64,000 bases of DNA from Paucibacter_B soli. GTDB taxonomy: Bacteria > Pseudomonadota > Gammaproteobacteria > Burkholderiales > Burkholderiaceae_C. Numbering within the stretch: position 1 is the stretch's first letter; each line of letters starts with the position of its first letter. The notes under the pieces were generated by a model. The model made no database searches and was not told where the DNA came from. It was given only the letters and a program-made list of their open reading frames with translations. Positions 15,941-24,846 of the stretch are shown here, piece after piece. The stretch is from the NCBI RefSeq assembly GCF_037482845.1, contig NZ_JBBHJW010000001.1, forward strand, positions 248,001 to 312,000, written 5' to 3'. A program made the position numbers and the translations under genes.

Positions 15941-17146
15941 ATGTTCGATGCCTATCTCTACGACCACGTCCGCACCCCGCGCGGCAAGGGAAAAAAGGAC
16001 GGCCGCCTGCACCAGGTGAGCCCGGTGTGGCTGCTGCGCGGCCTGCTGCAGGCCCTGCAGCAGCGCCAGGGCCTCGACACCGCGCTGGTAGACGATGTGG
16101 TGCTGGGCTGCGTGACCCCGGTGGGCGAGCAAGGCGCCGACATCGCGCGCACCGCGGCGCTGGACGCCGGCTGGGCCGAGAGCGTGGGCGGCGTGACGCA
16201 GTCGCGCTTTTGCGCCTCCGGCCTGGAAAGCATCAACCTGGCCGCCGCCAAGGTGGCGAGCGGCTTCGAGCAACTGGTGGTGGCGGGCGGCGTGGAATCC
16301 ATGAGCCGCTGGACCATGGGCAGCGACGGCGGTGCCTGGTTCATGGACCCGCGCGTCAACCAGGCCCTGGGCTTCATCCCGCAAGGCATCAGCGCCGACC
16401 TGATCGCGGCGCTGGAGGGCTTTGGCCGCGGCGACGTGGACGCCTTCGCGGTGCAATCGCACCAGCGCGCCGCCGCCGCACGCGCGGCCGGTCACTTCGC
16501 CCGCTCGATCGTGCCGGTGCAGGACATCGCCGGCCTCACCGTGCTGGACCAGGACGAGACCATCCGCCCCACCACCACGCTGGAGACCCTGGCCAAGCTC
16601 GATCCATCGTTTGCCATGATGGGATCGATGGGTTTTGACGCCACCGCGCTGCGCAAATACACCACGGTGGAGCGCATCCCGCACATCCACCATGCCGGCA
16701 ATTCCTCGGGCATCGTCGATGGCGCGGCCCTGATGTTGGTAGGCAGCCAGGCCGGTGGTGCGGCCGCCGGGCTGAGGCCGCGTGCACGCATACGTGCCGC
16801 TGCGGTGATCGGCTCCGAGCCCACCATCATGCTCACCGGCCCCACGCCGGCCTGCCGCAAGGCGCTCAAGCAGGCCGGCATGCAGGCCTCGGACATCGAC
16901 CTCTGGGAAATCAACGAAGCCTTTGCGGTGGTGCCGTTGAAGACGGCGCGCGACCTGGGCGTTTCGCTGGACCGCGTGAACGTGAACGGCGGCTCGATTG
17001 CCATGGGCCATCCCCTGGGGGCTACCGGTTGCATCATCCTCGGCACCCTGCTGGACGAGTTGGAGCGCCGCAACCTCAGCACCGGCTGCGCCACGCTCTG
17101 CGTCGGCGGCGGCATGGGCATCGCCACCATCATCGAACGGGTGTGA
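15941..17146 (+). CDS. Acetyl-CoA C-acyltransferase (3-ketoacyl-CoA thiolase)
   Basis: 401 residues of the thiolase fold. The nucleophilic cysteine is Cys91 in SRFCASGLES, with the catalytic His regions EINEAF and GHPLGATG and the second cysteine in CVGGGMG near the C-terminus. It cleaves 3-ketoacyl-CoA to acetyl-CoA and a shortened acyl-CoA. AGGAG sits 7 bp before the ATG. The stop lies 2 bp before the FadB/FadJ-like gene, so the pair forms a FadAB/FadIJ-type complex. The motif AGNSSGIVDGAALML resembles the trifunctional-complex type rather than PhaA. Confidence 0.91.
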   Translation: MFDAYLYDHVRTPRGKGKKDGRLHQVSPVWLLRGLLQALQQRQGLDTALVDDVVLGCVTPVGEQGADIARTAALDAGWAESVGGVTQSRFCASGLESINLAAAKVASGFEQLVVAGGVESMSRWTMGSDGGAWFMDPRVNQALGFIPQGISADLIAALEGFGRGDVDAFAVQSHQRAAAARAAGHFARSIVPVQDIAGLTVLDQDETIRPTTTLETLAKLDPSFAMMGSMGFDATALRKYTTVERIPHIHHAGNSSGIVDGAALMLVGSQAGGAAAGLRPRARIRAAAVIGSEPTIMLTGPTPACRKALKQAGMQASDIDLWEINEAFAVVPLKTARDLGVSLDRVNVNGGSIAMGHPLGATGCIILGTLLDELERRNLSTGCATLCVGGGMGIATIIERV

Positions 17147-17148
17147 AC

Positions 17149-19287
17149 ATGACCACTGCATTGACGATTGAGCGCGGCGACGACGGCGTGGTGCTGGCCA
17201 CCATGGACCTGCCCGGCCATTCGATGAACGTGCTGAACGAGACCCTGGCCCAGCCGCTGGCGGGCCTGGCCGATCTGCTGGAAACCGACGCGAGTGTCAC
17301 CGGCCTGATCCTGGCCTCGGGCAAGCGCGACTTCCTGGCCGGCGCCGATGTGGACCGGCTGCGCGCGTTGACGAGCGCGCAGGAGGCCTTTGATGAATCC
17401 ATGAAGCTCAAGGGCTTCATCCGCCGGCTGGAGCGCTGCGGCAAGCCGGTGGTGGCCGTCATCAACGGCATGTGCCTGGGCGGCGGGCTGGAGATCGCGA
17501 TGGGCTGCCACTGGCGCGTCGTCATCGATGACGGCCGTGCCAAGCTGGGCCTGCCCGAGGTGAAGCTGGGCCTCTTGCCCGGCGGCGGCGGCACGCAGCG
17601 CCTGCCGCGCCTGGTGGGCATGCAGCAAGCCCTGCAGTGGATGGGCGAAGGCACCGAGGTGCGCGCGGCGCAGGCCCTCTCCAGCGGCTTGGTGAACGAG
17701 CTGGCCGCCAGCCGCGACGAGGCCCTGGCCAAGGCGCGCGCCTGGATCGCGGCCAACAAGAAGCCGGTCCAACCCTGGGACGCGCCCAAGTTCCGTTATC
17801 CCGGCGGCGACTCGCGTTCGCCCGCCACCGCCCAGCTGTTCTCCATTGCCCCCTCCATGGCCTCGGCCAAGAGCTTTGGCAACTACCCGGCGCTGACCCA
17901 CATCATGTCCAGCGTGTTCGAGGGCGGGCTCACTGACATCGACCGCGCGCTGGAAATCGAGTCGCGCTACTTTGCCGCTTGCGCGATGAGCCCGGCGTCG
18001 AAGAACATGATCGGCACGCTCTGGTACCAGCTCAACGCCATCAAGAAAGGCGCCTCCCGGCCTGCCAGCGTGCCACCTGCCAAGGTGCAGAAACTGGGCA
18101 TCCTGGGCGCGGGCATGATGGGCTCGGGCATTGCCTATGTGTCGGCCAAGGCCGGCATGCAGGTGGTGCTCCTGGACAGCACGCAGGAAGCCGCCGACAA
18201 GGGCAAGCGCTACTCGCAGGATCTGCTGGACAAGGCCGTGAAGAAGGGCCGCAGCACGGCAGACAAGCGCGACGCCCTGCTGGCGCTCATCCAGCCGACC
18301 ACCGCGTATGAAGACCTGGCGGGCTGCGATCTGGTGATCGAGGCGGTGTTCGAGGACCGCGCCATCAAGGCCGATGTCACGCGCAAGGCCGAGGCCGTGA
18401 TCAGCACCGGCGCCGTGTTCGCGTCCAACACCTCCACCCTGCCCATCACCGGTCTGGCGCAGGCCAGCGTGCGACCGGCGCAGTTCCTGGGCCTGCATTT
18501 CTTCTCGCCGGTGGACAAGATGCCGCTGGTGGAAATCATCGTCGGCCAAGAGACCTCGCCGGAGACGCTGGCGCGCGGCTTCGACTATGTGCAGCAGATC
18601 GGCAAGACGCCCATCGTGGTGAACGACTCGCGCGGCTTCTACACCAGCCGCGTGTTCGCCACCTATGTGATGGAAGGCATCGCCCTGCTCAAGGAGGGCG
18701 TGCATCCGCGCTCCATCGAGGTGGCGGGTCTGCAGGCGGGCATGCCGATGCCGCCGCTGGCGCTGCAGGACGAGGTCAGCCTGAGCCTGGGCGTGCATGT
18801 GGCCGACCAGACCCGCAAGGACCTGGCGGCCGAGGGCAAGCCTTACCACGAGCACCCGGGCGAGTCGGTGCTGCGCCAGCTCTGCGAGCTGGGGCGCGTG
18901 GGCAAGAAGGCGGGCAAGGGCTTCTATGACTGGTCAGGCGGCGACAAGCAACTCTGGCCCGAACTGGCCCAGCTCTACCCGGTGGCCGCTGAGCAACCCA
19001 CCCAGCGCGAGTTGATCGACCGGATGATGTTCGCCCAGGCCAACGAGGCCGCACGCTGCCTGCAGGAAGGCGTGCTGCGCTCGGTAGCCGATGCCAATAT
19101 CGGCTCCATTTTCGGCTGGGGCTTTGCGCCCTTCCAGGGCGGCGCGCTGCAGTTCATCAACGCCTATGGGCTGCCCGCCTTCGTGGCGCGGGCGCGCGAA
19201 CTGGCCGCAGCCCATGGCGAGCGCTTTGCACCGGCGCGGATCCTGGTCGAGATGGCCGAGCGCGGGGAGCGCTTCGCTGAGCAGTGA
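17149..19287 (+). CDS. fadJ: Bifunctional enoyl-CoA hydratase / 3-hydroxyacyl-CoA dehydrogenase (FadB/FadJ-like)
   Basis: 712 residues, the usual size of the FadB/FadJ alpha subunit. The N-terminal hydratase has NGMCLGGGLEIAMG and LPEVKLGLLPGGGGTQRLPR, with both catalytic glutamates (GGGLE and LPEV). The NAD-binding domain starts LGILGAGMMGSGIAYVSAKA near residue 317; the dehydrogenase His449 lies in GLHFFSPVDKMPLVE with its partner Glu. C-terminal 3HCDH domains follow. With the thiolase just upstream it completes beta-oxidation. The choice between FadB and FadJ is not secure; position downstream of the thiolase is typical of neither in particular. Confidence 0.88.
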   Translation: MTTALTIERGDDGVVLATMDLPGHSMNVLNETLAQPLAGLADLLETDASVTGLILASGKRDFLAGADVDRLRALTSAQEAFDESMKLKGFIRRLERCGKPVVAVINGMCLGGGLEIAMGCHWRVVIDDGRAKLGLPEVKLGLLPGGGGTQRLPRLVGMQQALQWMGEGTEVRAAQALSSGLVNELAASRDEALAKARAWIAANKKPVQPWDAPKFRYPGGDSRSPATAQLFSIAPSMASAKSFGNYPALTHIMSSVFEGGLTDIDRALEIESRYFAACAMSPASKNMIGTLWYQLNAIKKGASRPASVPPAKVQKLGILGAGMMGSGIAYVSAKAGMQVVLLDSTQEAADKGKRYSQDLLDKAVKKGRSTADKRDALLALIQPTTAYEDLAGCDLVIEAVFEDRAIKADVTRKAEAVISTGAVFASNTSTLPITGLAQASVRPAQFLGLHFFSPVDKMPLVEIIVGQETSPETLARGFDYVQQIGKTPIVVNDSRGFYTSRVFATYVMEGIALLKEGVHPRSIEVAGLQAGMPMPPLALQDEVSLSLGVHVADQTRKDLAAEGKPYHEHPGESVLRQLCELGRVGKKAGKGFYDWSGGDKQLWPELAQLYPVAAEQPTQRELIDRMMFAQANEAARCLQEGVLRSVADANIGSIFGWGFAPFQGGALQFINAYGLPAFVARARELAAAHGERFAPARILVEMAERGERFAEQ

Positions 19288-19302
19288 AGAAGACCGAAAG
19301 GC

Positions 19303-20451
19303 TCAGTCGCGCAACAAGGCCCCCAGCAGCGCCATGCCCAGCAGCAGCACCGCGGCCGTTAGGAGCAGGGGCGTCTTGAAGCTGCCCGTGGCCTGCACCA
19401 TCAGGCCGCTGAGCGCCGGCGCGCTGATCTGCGCCACCCCGTAGCTGAGCGTCAAGCGCGCCATCGCCTTGCCGGGGTTGGCAGGGGCCCGGCGCCCCAC
19501 CACCGCGAGCGTCAGGCTGACGATGCCGATGAAGGTGGCGCCATAGAGCAAGGCGCCGGCCAGGGCGGCGGGCAGGCTGTCGGAGAGTGCGGGCAACAGC
19601 ACCGAGAGCACCTGCAGGCCCAGCGCCAGCAGCAGGGCTGGCAGCTCGGAGATGCGCCGCGCGATGCGGTCCCACAGAAACACCGCGGGCACCGCCGCCA
19701 GGCCCACCAGCAGCCAAGCCAAAGGCCCGCGCCCGGCCAGGAGCGGCTGGCGCTCGACGATGGCGACGGTGAAGGTGGCGCTGATCACAAAGCCCCAGCC
19801 GGCACAGAAGTACATGGCCATCATCAGCAGGGCCCAACGCCTTGGTGGCGCGTCCGACTTGGCTTGGCTCACGGACATGACGGGCGGCACCGGCGGCCGC
19901 CAGCGCCAGGCCGGCCATAGAAAAGGCAGGCACAGCAGGCTCATGCCCCACCATTGCTGCGCCCAATCGAGCCGCAGGGCCGCCAGCAGCATGGCGCCCA
20001 GGGCCGACACCACGATGCCCAGGCCCAGGCCAATGAAATGCACGCCCAGCTCGGGCCGGCGGCCGGCACGCATCAGCCAGTTCAGCACCAGGCCGGTGCC
20101 CAGCAACATGCCGGCCGCGCCGCTCAGGCCGCCCAGAAAGCGCAACAGGGCCCAGGCCCACCATTGCTGCGTCCAGGCCATCGCCACGGCGCTGAGCATG
20201 GCCAGCGGCAGGCCGGCGCTGAAGAGGCGGTGGCGCCAGCGCGCATCGTCCATCCAGGAGGCCAGCAGCGCGCCGGCCATATAGCCCATGTAGTTGCAGG
20301 CGGCCAGGCCGCCGGCGGCGGCGTCGCTGAGGCCGGCCTGGGCCTGCATCAGGGGCAGCAAGGGGGTATAGGCAAAGCGCGCCAGGCCGATGCAGAGCAC
20401 CAGTGAGCAAATGCCGGCGACGGAAACCTGCCAGGGCTGGAGTGGGCGCAT
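19303..20451 (-). CDS. YbfB/YjiJ family MFS transporter
   Basis: 382 residues, about 12 transmembrane helices. The opening CIGLARFAYTPLLPLMQAQ and CNYMGYMAGALLASW is characteristic of the YbfB/YjiJ family of major facilitator proteins, whose substrates are largely unknown. The C-terminal half repeats the MFS pattern (FVISATFTVAIVERQP, YGVAQISAPALSGLM). It converges on the fadJ-like gene with a 15-bp gap, so its link to that operon is positional only. The ATG at 20451 opens MRPLQPWQVS directly before helix 1. Confidence 0.88.
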   Translation of the reverse strand: MRPLQPWQVSVAGICSLVLCIGLARFAYTPLLPLMQAQAGLSDAAAGGLAACNYMGYMAGALLASWMDDARWRHRLFSAGLPLAMLSAVAMAWTQQWWAWALLRFLGGLSGAAGMLLGTGLVLNWLMRAGRRPELGVHFIGLGLGIVVSALGAMLLAALRLDWAQQWWGMSLLCLPFLWPAWRWRPPVPPVMSVSQAKSDAPPRRWALLMMAMYFCAGWGFVISATFTVAIVERQPLLAGRGPLAWLLVGLAAVPAVFLWDRIARRISELPALLLALGLQVLSVLLPALSDSLPAALAGALLYGATFIGIVSLTLAVVGRRAPANPGKAMARLTLSYGVAQISAPALSGLMVQATGSFKTPLLLTAAVLLLGMALLGALLRD

Positions 20452-20475
20452 GACCTCCAGCCTAAGCGTGCCGGC

Positions 20476-21519
20476 TTACGCCTGGGCTACGGGCTGGAAG
20501 CGCTCGTGAATGGCCAGCACCTCGTCCCAGGCACCCAGGAAGGCATCCACGCAGTCCGGATCGAAATGCGAGCCGGAGGATTCTTCGAGATAGCCGCGCG
20601 CCTTCTCCAGGCTCCAGGGGCGCTTGTAGGGTCGCTCGGTGGTGAGCGCGTCGAACACATCCGCCACCGCGACGATGCGGCCCTGCAGCGGGATCTTCTT
20701 GCCTACCAGGCCATGGGGGTAGCCGCTGCCGTCGAATTTCTCGTGATGGCTCAGTGCCACCACCGCGGCCTGCTGCAGCACCGGCGAGGGACTGCCCTGC
20801 AGGATTTCGTGGCCGATGCGGGCATGGTCGCGCATCACCTCGAGCTCGGGCTGGTCGAGCCGGCCCGGCTTGAGCAGCACCTGGTCGGGGATGCCCACCT
20901 TGCCGATGTCGTGCATGGGCGCGGCGCGGAACAGGATGTCCTGGTCGTCGCTGGTGAGGCCCAGGCGGCGCGCGATCAGCTTGGAGTAATGCGCCATGCG
21001 CATCACATGGCTGCCGGTGTCGGGGTCGCGGTATTCGGCGGCGCGCGAGAGGCGGAAGATGGTGTCGCGCTCGCGCTCGACGATCTCCTGCGTGGCACGC
21101 CGCACCTCCTCGGCCAACCAGCTCGCGCGCATCGCCAAGGCGAGCTGGCCGCGCCGCAGCGCCAACATATTGCGCGAGCGGGCCAGGAACTCGACCGGGT
21201 CCAGCGGCTTGGTGAGGAAGTCGTTGGCGCCCGACTGCAGGGCGTCGTAGCGCACCTGCACCTCGGCATTGGCGGTCACCATCAGCAGCGGCACGTCGGC
21301 ACGCGCGGGTTCGGCGCGCAGCCGCTTGATGAATTCCAGGCCATTCAGGCCGGGCATCATGTAGTCGACGATGACGAGATCAGGGTCCTGCTGCAGGCAC
21401 CACTGCAGGGCGGCGTTGGCATCGCTGAAGGCATGCGCCTGGCCCGCATCGAGCTGCTTGACCAACTCGCCCAGCAGGGCCAGATTGACCGGATTGTCAT
21501 CAACGAGAACGATATTCAA
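20476..21519 (-). CDS. Response regulator with HD-GYP domain (c-di-GMP phosphodiesterase)
   Basis: 347 residues. Receiver domain at 1-120 with phospho-acceptor Asp in VIVDYMMPGLNG and conserved Lys in FLTKPLDP. A helical linker follows, then an HD-GYP domain: HDIGKVGIPDQVLLKPG, HHEKFDGSGYP and VAVADVFDALTTERPYK. All metal and GYP residues are present, so it should hydrolyse c-di-GMP when phosphorylated. The start is assigned to a TTG at 21519 giving MNIVLVDDNP, because conserved receiver sequence begins there; upstream in-frame starts would add up to 60 unconserved residues. No partner kinase lies nearby. It precedes the divergent mtfA by about 210 bp. Confidence 0.88.
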   Translation of the reverse strand: MNIVLVDDNPVNLALLGELVKQLDAGQAHAFSDANAALQWCLQQDPDLVIVDYMMPGLNGLEFIKRLRAEPARADVPLLMVTANAEVQVRYDALQSGANDFLTKPLDPVEFLARSRNMLALRRGQLALAMRASWLAEEVRRATQEIVERERDTIFRLSRAAEYRDPDTGSHVMRMAHYSKLIARRLGLTSDDQDILFRAAPMHDIGKVGIPDQVLLKPGRLDQPELEVMRDHARIGHEILQGSPSPVLQQAAVVALSHHEKFDGSGYPHGLVGKKIPLQGRIVAVADVFDALTTERPYKRPWSLEKARGYLEESSGSHFDPDCVDAFLGAWDEVLAIHERFQPVAQA

Positions 21520-21732
21520 ACGAATGATTCCGACGCAAGTCTTGAGCCGCTGACGCACCACGTTCCGGCATCGGGTGCGTGTCGGCGCTGACGCCGACGC
21601 GGTCTGTATGGCCCGTGCGAGGATTGTGCGTTTGCCGGCCGCACAAAGGCATCCCTTGTGCGAGGGGGCTGGGCTTGAATTACGGCGCTGTGCGCACATC
21701 TGCCCAGCCTGAGTTCAACGAAAGGCAAGTGC

Positions 21733-22554
21733 ATGGCCCTGTTCCTGGTATTCGTGCTGGCCATGCTGCTGATCGCCGGCATCGTGCTGGCGCCGCGCTG
21801 GCAGGCCCGCCGCCGCGCCCGCCTGGCACGGCAGAGCTTTCCGGCGGCGTGGCGGCGCATGCTGCGCCGACGCGTGCCCTATGTGCAGCGCCTGCCCGCC
21901 GATCTCCAACTCAGGCTCAAGGGGCTGATGCAGGTCTTCCTGGCCGAGAAGCAGTTCATCGGCTGCGCCGGCTTCATCATCAGCGACGAGGTGCGCGTCA
22001 CCATCGCGGCCCAGGCCTGCCTGCCGCTGCTGGGGGCCGAGCGCGGCTTCTATCCGCGCCTCTCGCAGATCCTGGTCTATCCGGGCGCCTTTGCTGTGCA
22101 GCGTGTACACACCGGCGCGGCGGGCGTGCAGATGGAGCAGCGCCAGGTCTTGTCGGGGGAGTCATGGAGCCAGGGGCAGGTGGTGCTGTCCTGGCAGGAT
22201 GTGGTGGCCGGCGCGGCCGAGCCGGGCGACGGGCAGAACGTGGTGATCCACGAATTCGCCCACCAGCTGGACCAGGAAAAGGGTTACGCCAATGGCGCTC
22301 CCCTGCTGGGCAGCGGCGCCGCCTATGCGCGCTGGTCGGCGGTGATGCAGGGGGAGTTTGATGCCTTGCGCGCTCGCGCCGAGGCCGGCATCCCCAGCCT
22401 GATGAGCGACTATGGCGCCACCGATCCGGCCGAGTTCTTCGCGGTAGCCAGCGAGGTTTTCTTCGAGCGGCCGGTCGAGCTGGCCAGCATCCATCCCGCG
22501 CTGTATGCGGAGCTGAGCCGTTACTACCGGCTCAATCCACTCACTTGGGAATGA
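21733..22554 (+). CDS. mtfA: MtfA-type zinc-dependent peptidase
   Basis: 273 residues. An N-terminal membrane helix (MALFLVFVLAMLLIAGIVL) is followed by an M90-family metallopeptidase with the zinc site HEFAHQLDQEKG (HExxH) near residue 173 and a downstream glutamate in the ASEVFFERP region. In E. coli MtfA interacts with the repressor Mlc and has aminopeptidase activity. Many Burkholderiales carry a membrane-anchored version like this one. The ATG is preceded by AAAGG. Its 3' end faces infA with 4 bp between the stop codons. Confidence 0.85.
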   Translation: MALFLVFVLAMLLIAGIVLAPRWQARRRARLARQSFPAAWRRMLRRRVPYVQRLPADLQLRLKGLMQVFLAEKQFIGCAGFIISDEVRVTIAAQACLPLLGAERGFYPRLSQILVYPGAFAVQRVHTGAAGVQMEQRQVLSGESWSQGQVVLSWQDVVAGAAEPGDGQNVVIHEFAHQLDQEKGYANGAPLLGSGAAYARWSAVMQGEFDALRARAEAGIPSLMSDYGATDPAEFFAVASEVFFERPVELASIHPALYAELSRYYRLNPLTWE

Positions 22555-22558
22555 TCAG

Positions 22559-22819
22559 TCAGCGACGCTGCGGACGCGGCGCACCGCCGCCACCCGAACG
22601 CTCGATGTGGCGGAAGGTGATGCGGCCCTTGCTGAGGTCGTAGGGCGAGAGTTCCAGCGACACCTTGTCACCGGCGAGGATGCGGATGTGGTGCTTCTTC
22701 ATCTTGCCGGCGGTGTAGGCAACCAGTTGGTGGCCGTTGTCCAGGGTGACGCGGAAACGCGTGTCCGGCAGGACCTCGTCCACCATGCCTTGCATTTCGA
22801 TCAGTTCTTCCTTGGCCAT
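22559..22819 (-). CDS. infA: Translation initiation factor IF-1
   Basis: 86 residues with the S1/OB fold of IF-1: MAKEELIEMQGMVDEVLPDT, FRVTLDNGHQLVAYTAGKMK, RILAGDKVSLELSPYDLSKG and RITFRHI. IF-1 binds the ribosomal A site during initiation. Standard IF-1 ends shortly after this point; here there is an extra glycine/arginine tail (SGGGGAPRPQRR). GGAG lies 7 bp before the ATG. Burkholderiales often have a second IF-1 gene besides the one in the ribosomal protein cluster, and this isolated locus fits that copy. Transcribed leftward from a promoter proposed at 22962-22990. Confidence 0.92.
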   Translation of the reverse strand: MAKEELIEMQGMVDEVLPDTRFRVTLDNGHQLVAYTAGKMKKHHIRILAGDKVSLELSPYDLSKGRITFRHIERSGGGGAPRPQRR

Positions 22820-22924
22820 GGTGTAACTCCGGTGTTGCCCTGTACCCGCAATCGCGCAGGCTGGGCTGGGTGATAGTGACGCTGTCCATCCGGGCACAAC
22901 CAGAGTGAAGCGCGCAAAACAAAA

Positions 22925-22990
22925 CCGCTGCAACACAGAATGTCCGCAGCGGCAGCGCCCTAATGTAAGGGAAATCGCGCTTGAAAGCAA
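22925..22990 (-). promoter_or_regulatory. Proposed infA promoter and 5'-leader hairpin
   Basis: On the minus strand TTGCTT (22985-22990) and TACATT (22962-22967) are spaced by 17 bp, each matching four of six sigma-70 consensus bases. A start near 22955 would give a leader of about 135 nt. At its very 5' end lies a perfect 7-bp inverted repeat CCGCTGC / GCAGCGG (22925-22952, 14-nt loop). The hairpin could stabilise the mRNA or regulate it. The intergenic region to the next gene (22820-23124) holds no other recognised element. Confidence 0.42.
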
Positions 22991-23124
22991 GGTTTGTGCC
23001 TCGCGTAGCGCTGCCAGGTCGAACCAACAGCGCGGCGAAGCGGGGCCTGATTGGGGCCTGCGCGAGCACGCTTTCCTGCACACTCGGAGCTGCTACTTCC
23101 GGCGTACTGAAGGACGCTCCATCG

Positions 23125-24846
23125 ATGCCGTCATCGCAAGTTCCTGATCCGGCGTCCGCCGCTGCGGCTCAACTGGCAACCCGGGTGCTGCAGCAGTTGC
23201 AATGCCTGAGCATGCTGGTGTTCGACCAGCGCGGCATGCTTTGCCAGCTCAACGACAGCGCACAGCGCTGGCTGGCCGGCTCGGGCGACGCCCTGCTGGG
23301 GCAGCCCGCGGCGCAGCTGACGCAATTGCCCGAGGAACTGCGCGCGCAGATCGCATTGAGCCTCGCTGCCCCTGATCAATACCCGTGCTGGAGCGCGGAA
23401 CTCGAGCAGCCGGAGCCGCATGGCCACCAGCTGCTGCGCTGGCACCTGCAGGTGATCGCCGGCGCGCAGCGCGGCGAGCCCTGGCATCTGGCCGCCAGCG
23501 CCATGGACATCACCGCCGAGAGCGAGGCGCGCGCGCGCGACGCCTTGCAGCGCGAGGCCCTGCACACCATGGTCTATGAAGACGAGCTGACGGGCCTGGC
23601 AAGCCGCTACAGCGAGCGCGAATGCATCCTCGGGCTGATCGAGCAGCAGCAGCCCTTTGGCCTGATGGCGGTGAAGCTGCGCGATTTCAGCCTGCTGCTC
23701 GACAACTTCGGCCCCGAAGGTGCCGACGAGGTGATCTGCGCAGCCGCACGGGCACTCAAAGAGCTGGCGCCGCCGCCGCTGCTGCTGACGCGTGCCAGCG
23801 GCGTGGAGTTTCATCTGCTCGTACCGGGCCGGGCCCAGCCCACCGAGCTGCAACGCCTGGGCCGCAGCATCCTGCATCGTTTCAGGCAGCCGCTGCAGCT
23901 GGCCAGGACCGATCTGACGGTCAGCATCGCCATCGGCATCGCCTGCTACCCCCAACATGGCCAGGACCTGGAAGAGCTGCAACGCAATGTCGGTACCGCC
24001 TTGCACAGCGCGGCCGAGGAGGGTGGCCGGGTGCAGCGGGTGTTCGAGCCCAAGATGCAGCAGCGCGCGCGCGAGCGGCTCTGGCTCGACCACCATCTGC
24101 GCAAGGCGCTGGAGCTGCAGCAGCTCGAACTGCATTACCAGCCCAAGGTCAGTCTGCAGGGGCCGGCCGCGCCGTCGGTGGAGGCGCTGCTGCGCTGGCG
24201 CCACCCCAAGCGCGGCCTGATACGCCCCGATCTCTTTGTTGCGCGTGCCGAGGGCAACGGCCAGATCATCGCGATGGGCCGCTGGGTGATCGTCACCGCG
24301 GCAGCGCAGGCGGCGCAGTGGCGGGCCTTGGGCCACGCGGTGCGCATTGCCGTCAACATCAGTGCGCGCCAGCTCGGCGACCCCGACCTGCTGCGCTGGC
24401 TGTCCGAATGCCAGCGTGTCGCCCATGGGCTGCTGGACGTGGAGCTGACCGAGAGCTGCGTGATCGGCGACGAAGCCGCCACCCACGCCTTCATGCAGGA
24501 ATGCCGCGAGCTGGGCTTTCAGATCTATCTGGACGATTTCGGCACCGGCTTTTCCTCGCTGGCCCAGCTGGCGCGCCTGCCCATCGACGTGGTCAAGCTG
24601 GACCGCAGCTTTGTGGTGGCCAGCGCGCAGGAGCGCAGCCAGGCCCTGATGCGTTCGATGGTGGGCGTGGCGCGCGAGCTGCACCTGCAGGTGATTGCCG
24701 AGGGCGTGGAAACGCGCGAACAGGAGGCGCTGCTGCGCGAGATGGGTGCGCATGCCGCGCAGGGCTGGCTCTACGCAGCAGCCATGCCCGCCGACGAGTA
24801 TCTGCGCTGGCTCAGCTCCACAGATCCAGCGGCGGCTGGCGGGTGA
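23125..24846 (+). CDS. EAL-domain c-di-GMP phosphodiesterase with degenerate GGDEF and PAS-like N-terminus
   Basis: 573 residues. A PAS-like sensor occupies about 1-130 (LSMLVFDQRGMLCQLNDSAQ). The GGDEF domain (about 145-300) keeps DELTGLASR but the active-site loop reads ASGVEF instead of GGDEF (residues 224-229), so cyclase activity is not expected. The EAL domain is intact: EALLRW at 353-358, NISARQL, ELTES, DDFGTG at 470-475, KLDRSF and EGVE. It should hydrolyse c-di-GMP, perhaps with the dead GGDEF domain binding GTP. The ATG at 23125 (AAGGA 10 bp upstream) is preferred to a TTG at 22981. Its 3' end overlaps the convergent CBS gene by 35 bp. Confidence 0.88.
   Translation: MPSSQVPDPASAAAAQLATRVLQQLQCLSMLVFDQRGMLCQLNDSAQRWLAGSGDALLGQPAAQLTQLPEELRAQIALSLAAPDQYPCWSAELEQPEPHGHQLLRWHLQVIAGAQRGEPWHLAASAMDITAESEARARDALQREALHTMVYEDELTGLASRYSERECILGLIEQQQPFGLMAVKLRDFSLLLDNFGPEGADEVICAAARALKELAPPPLLLTRASGVEFHLLVPGRAQPTELQRLGRSILHRFRQPLQLARTDLTVSIAIGIACYPQHGQDLEELQRNVGTALHSAAEEGGRVQRVFEPKMQQRARERLWLDHHLRKALELQQLELHYQPKVSLQGPAAPSVEALLRWRHPKRGLIRPDLFVARAEGNGQIIAMGRWVIVTAAAQAAQWRALGHAVRIAVNISARQLGDPDLLRWLSECQRVAHGLLDVELTESCVIGDEAATHAFMQECRELGFQIYLDDFGTGFSSLAQLARLPIDVVKLDRSFVVASAQERSQALMRSMVGVARELHLQVIAEGVETREQEALLREMGAHAAQGWLYAAAMPADEYLRWLSSTDPAAAGG

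Noticed and set aside
16492..18855. Long minus-strand frame across the thiolase and fadJ-like genes
   Set aside because: No family motifs; opposite strand carries full catalytic motif sets.
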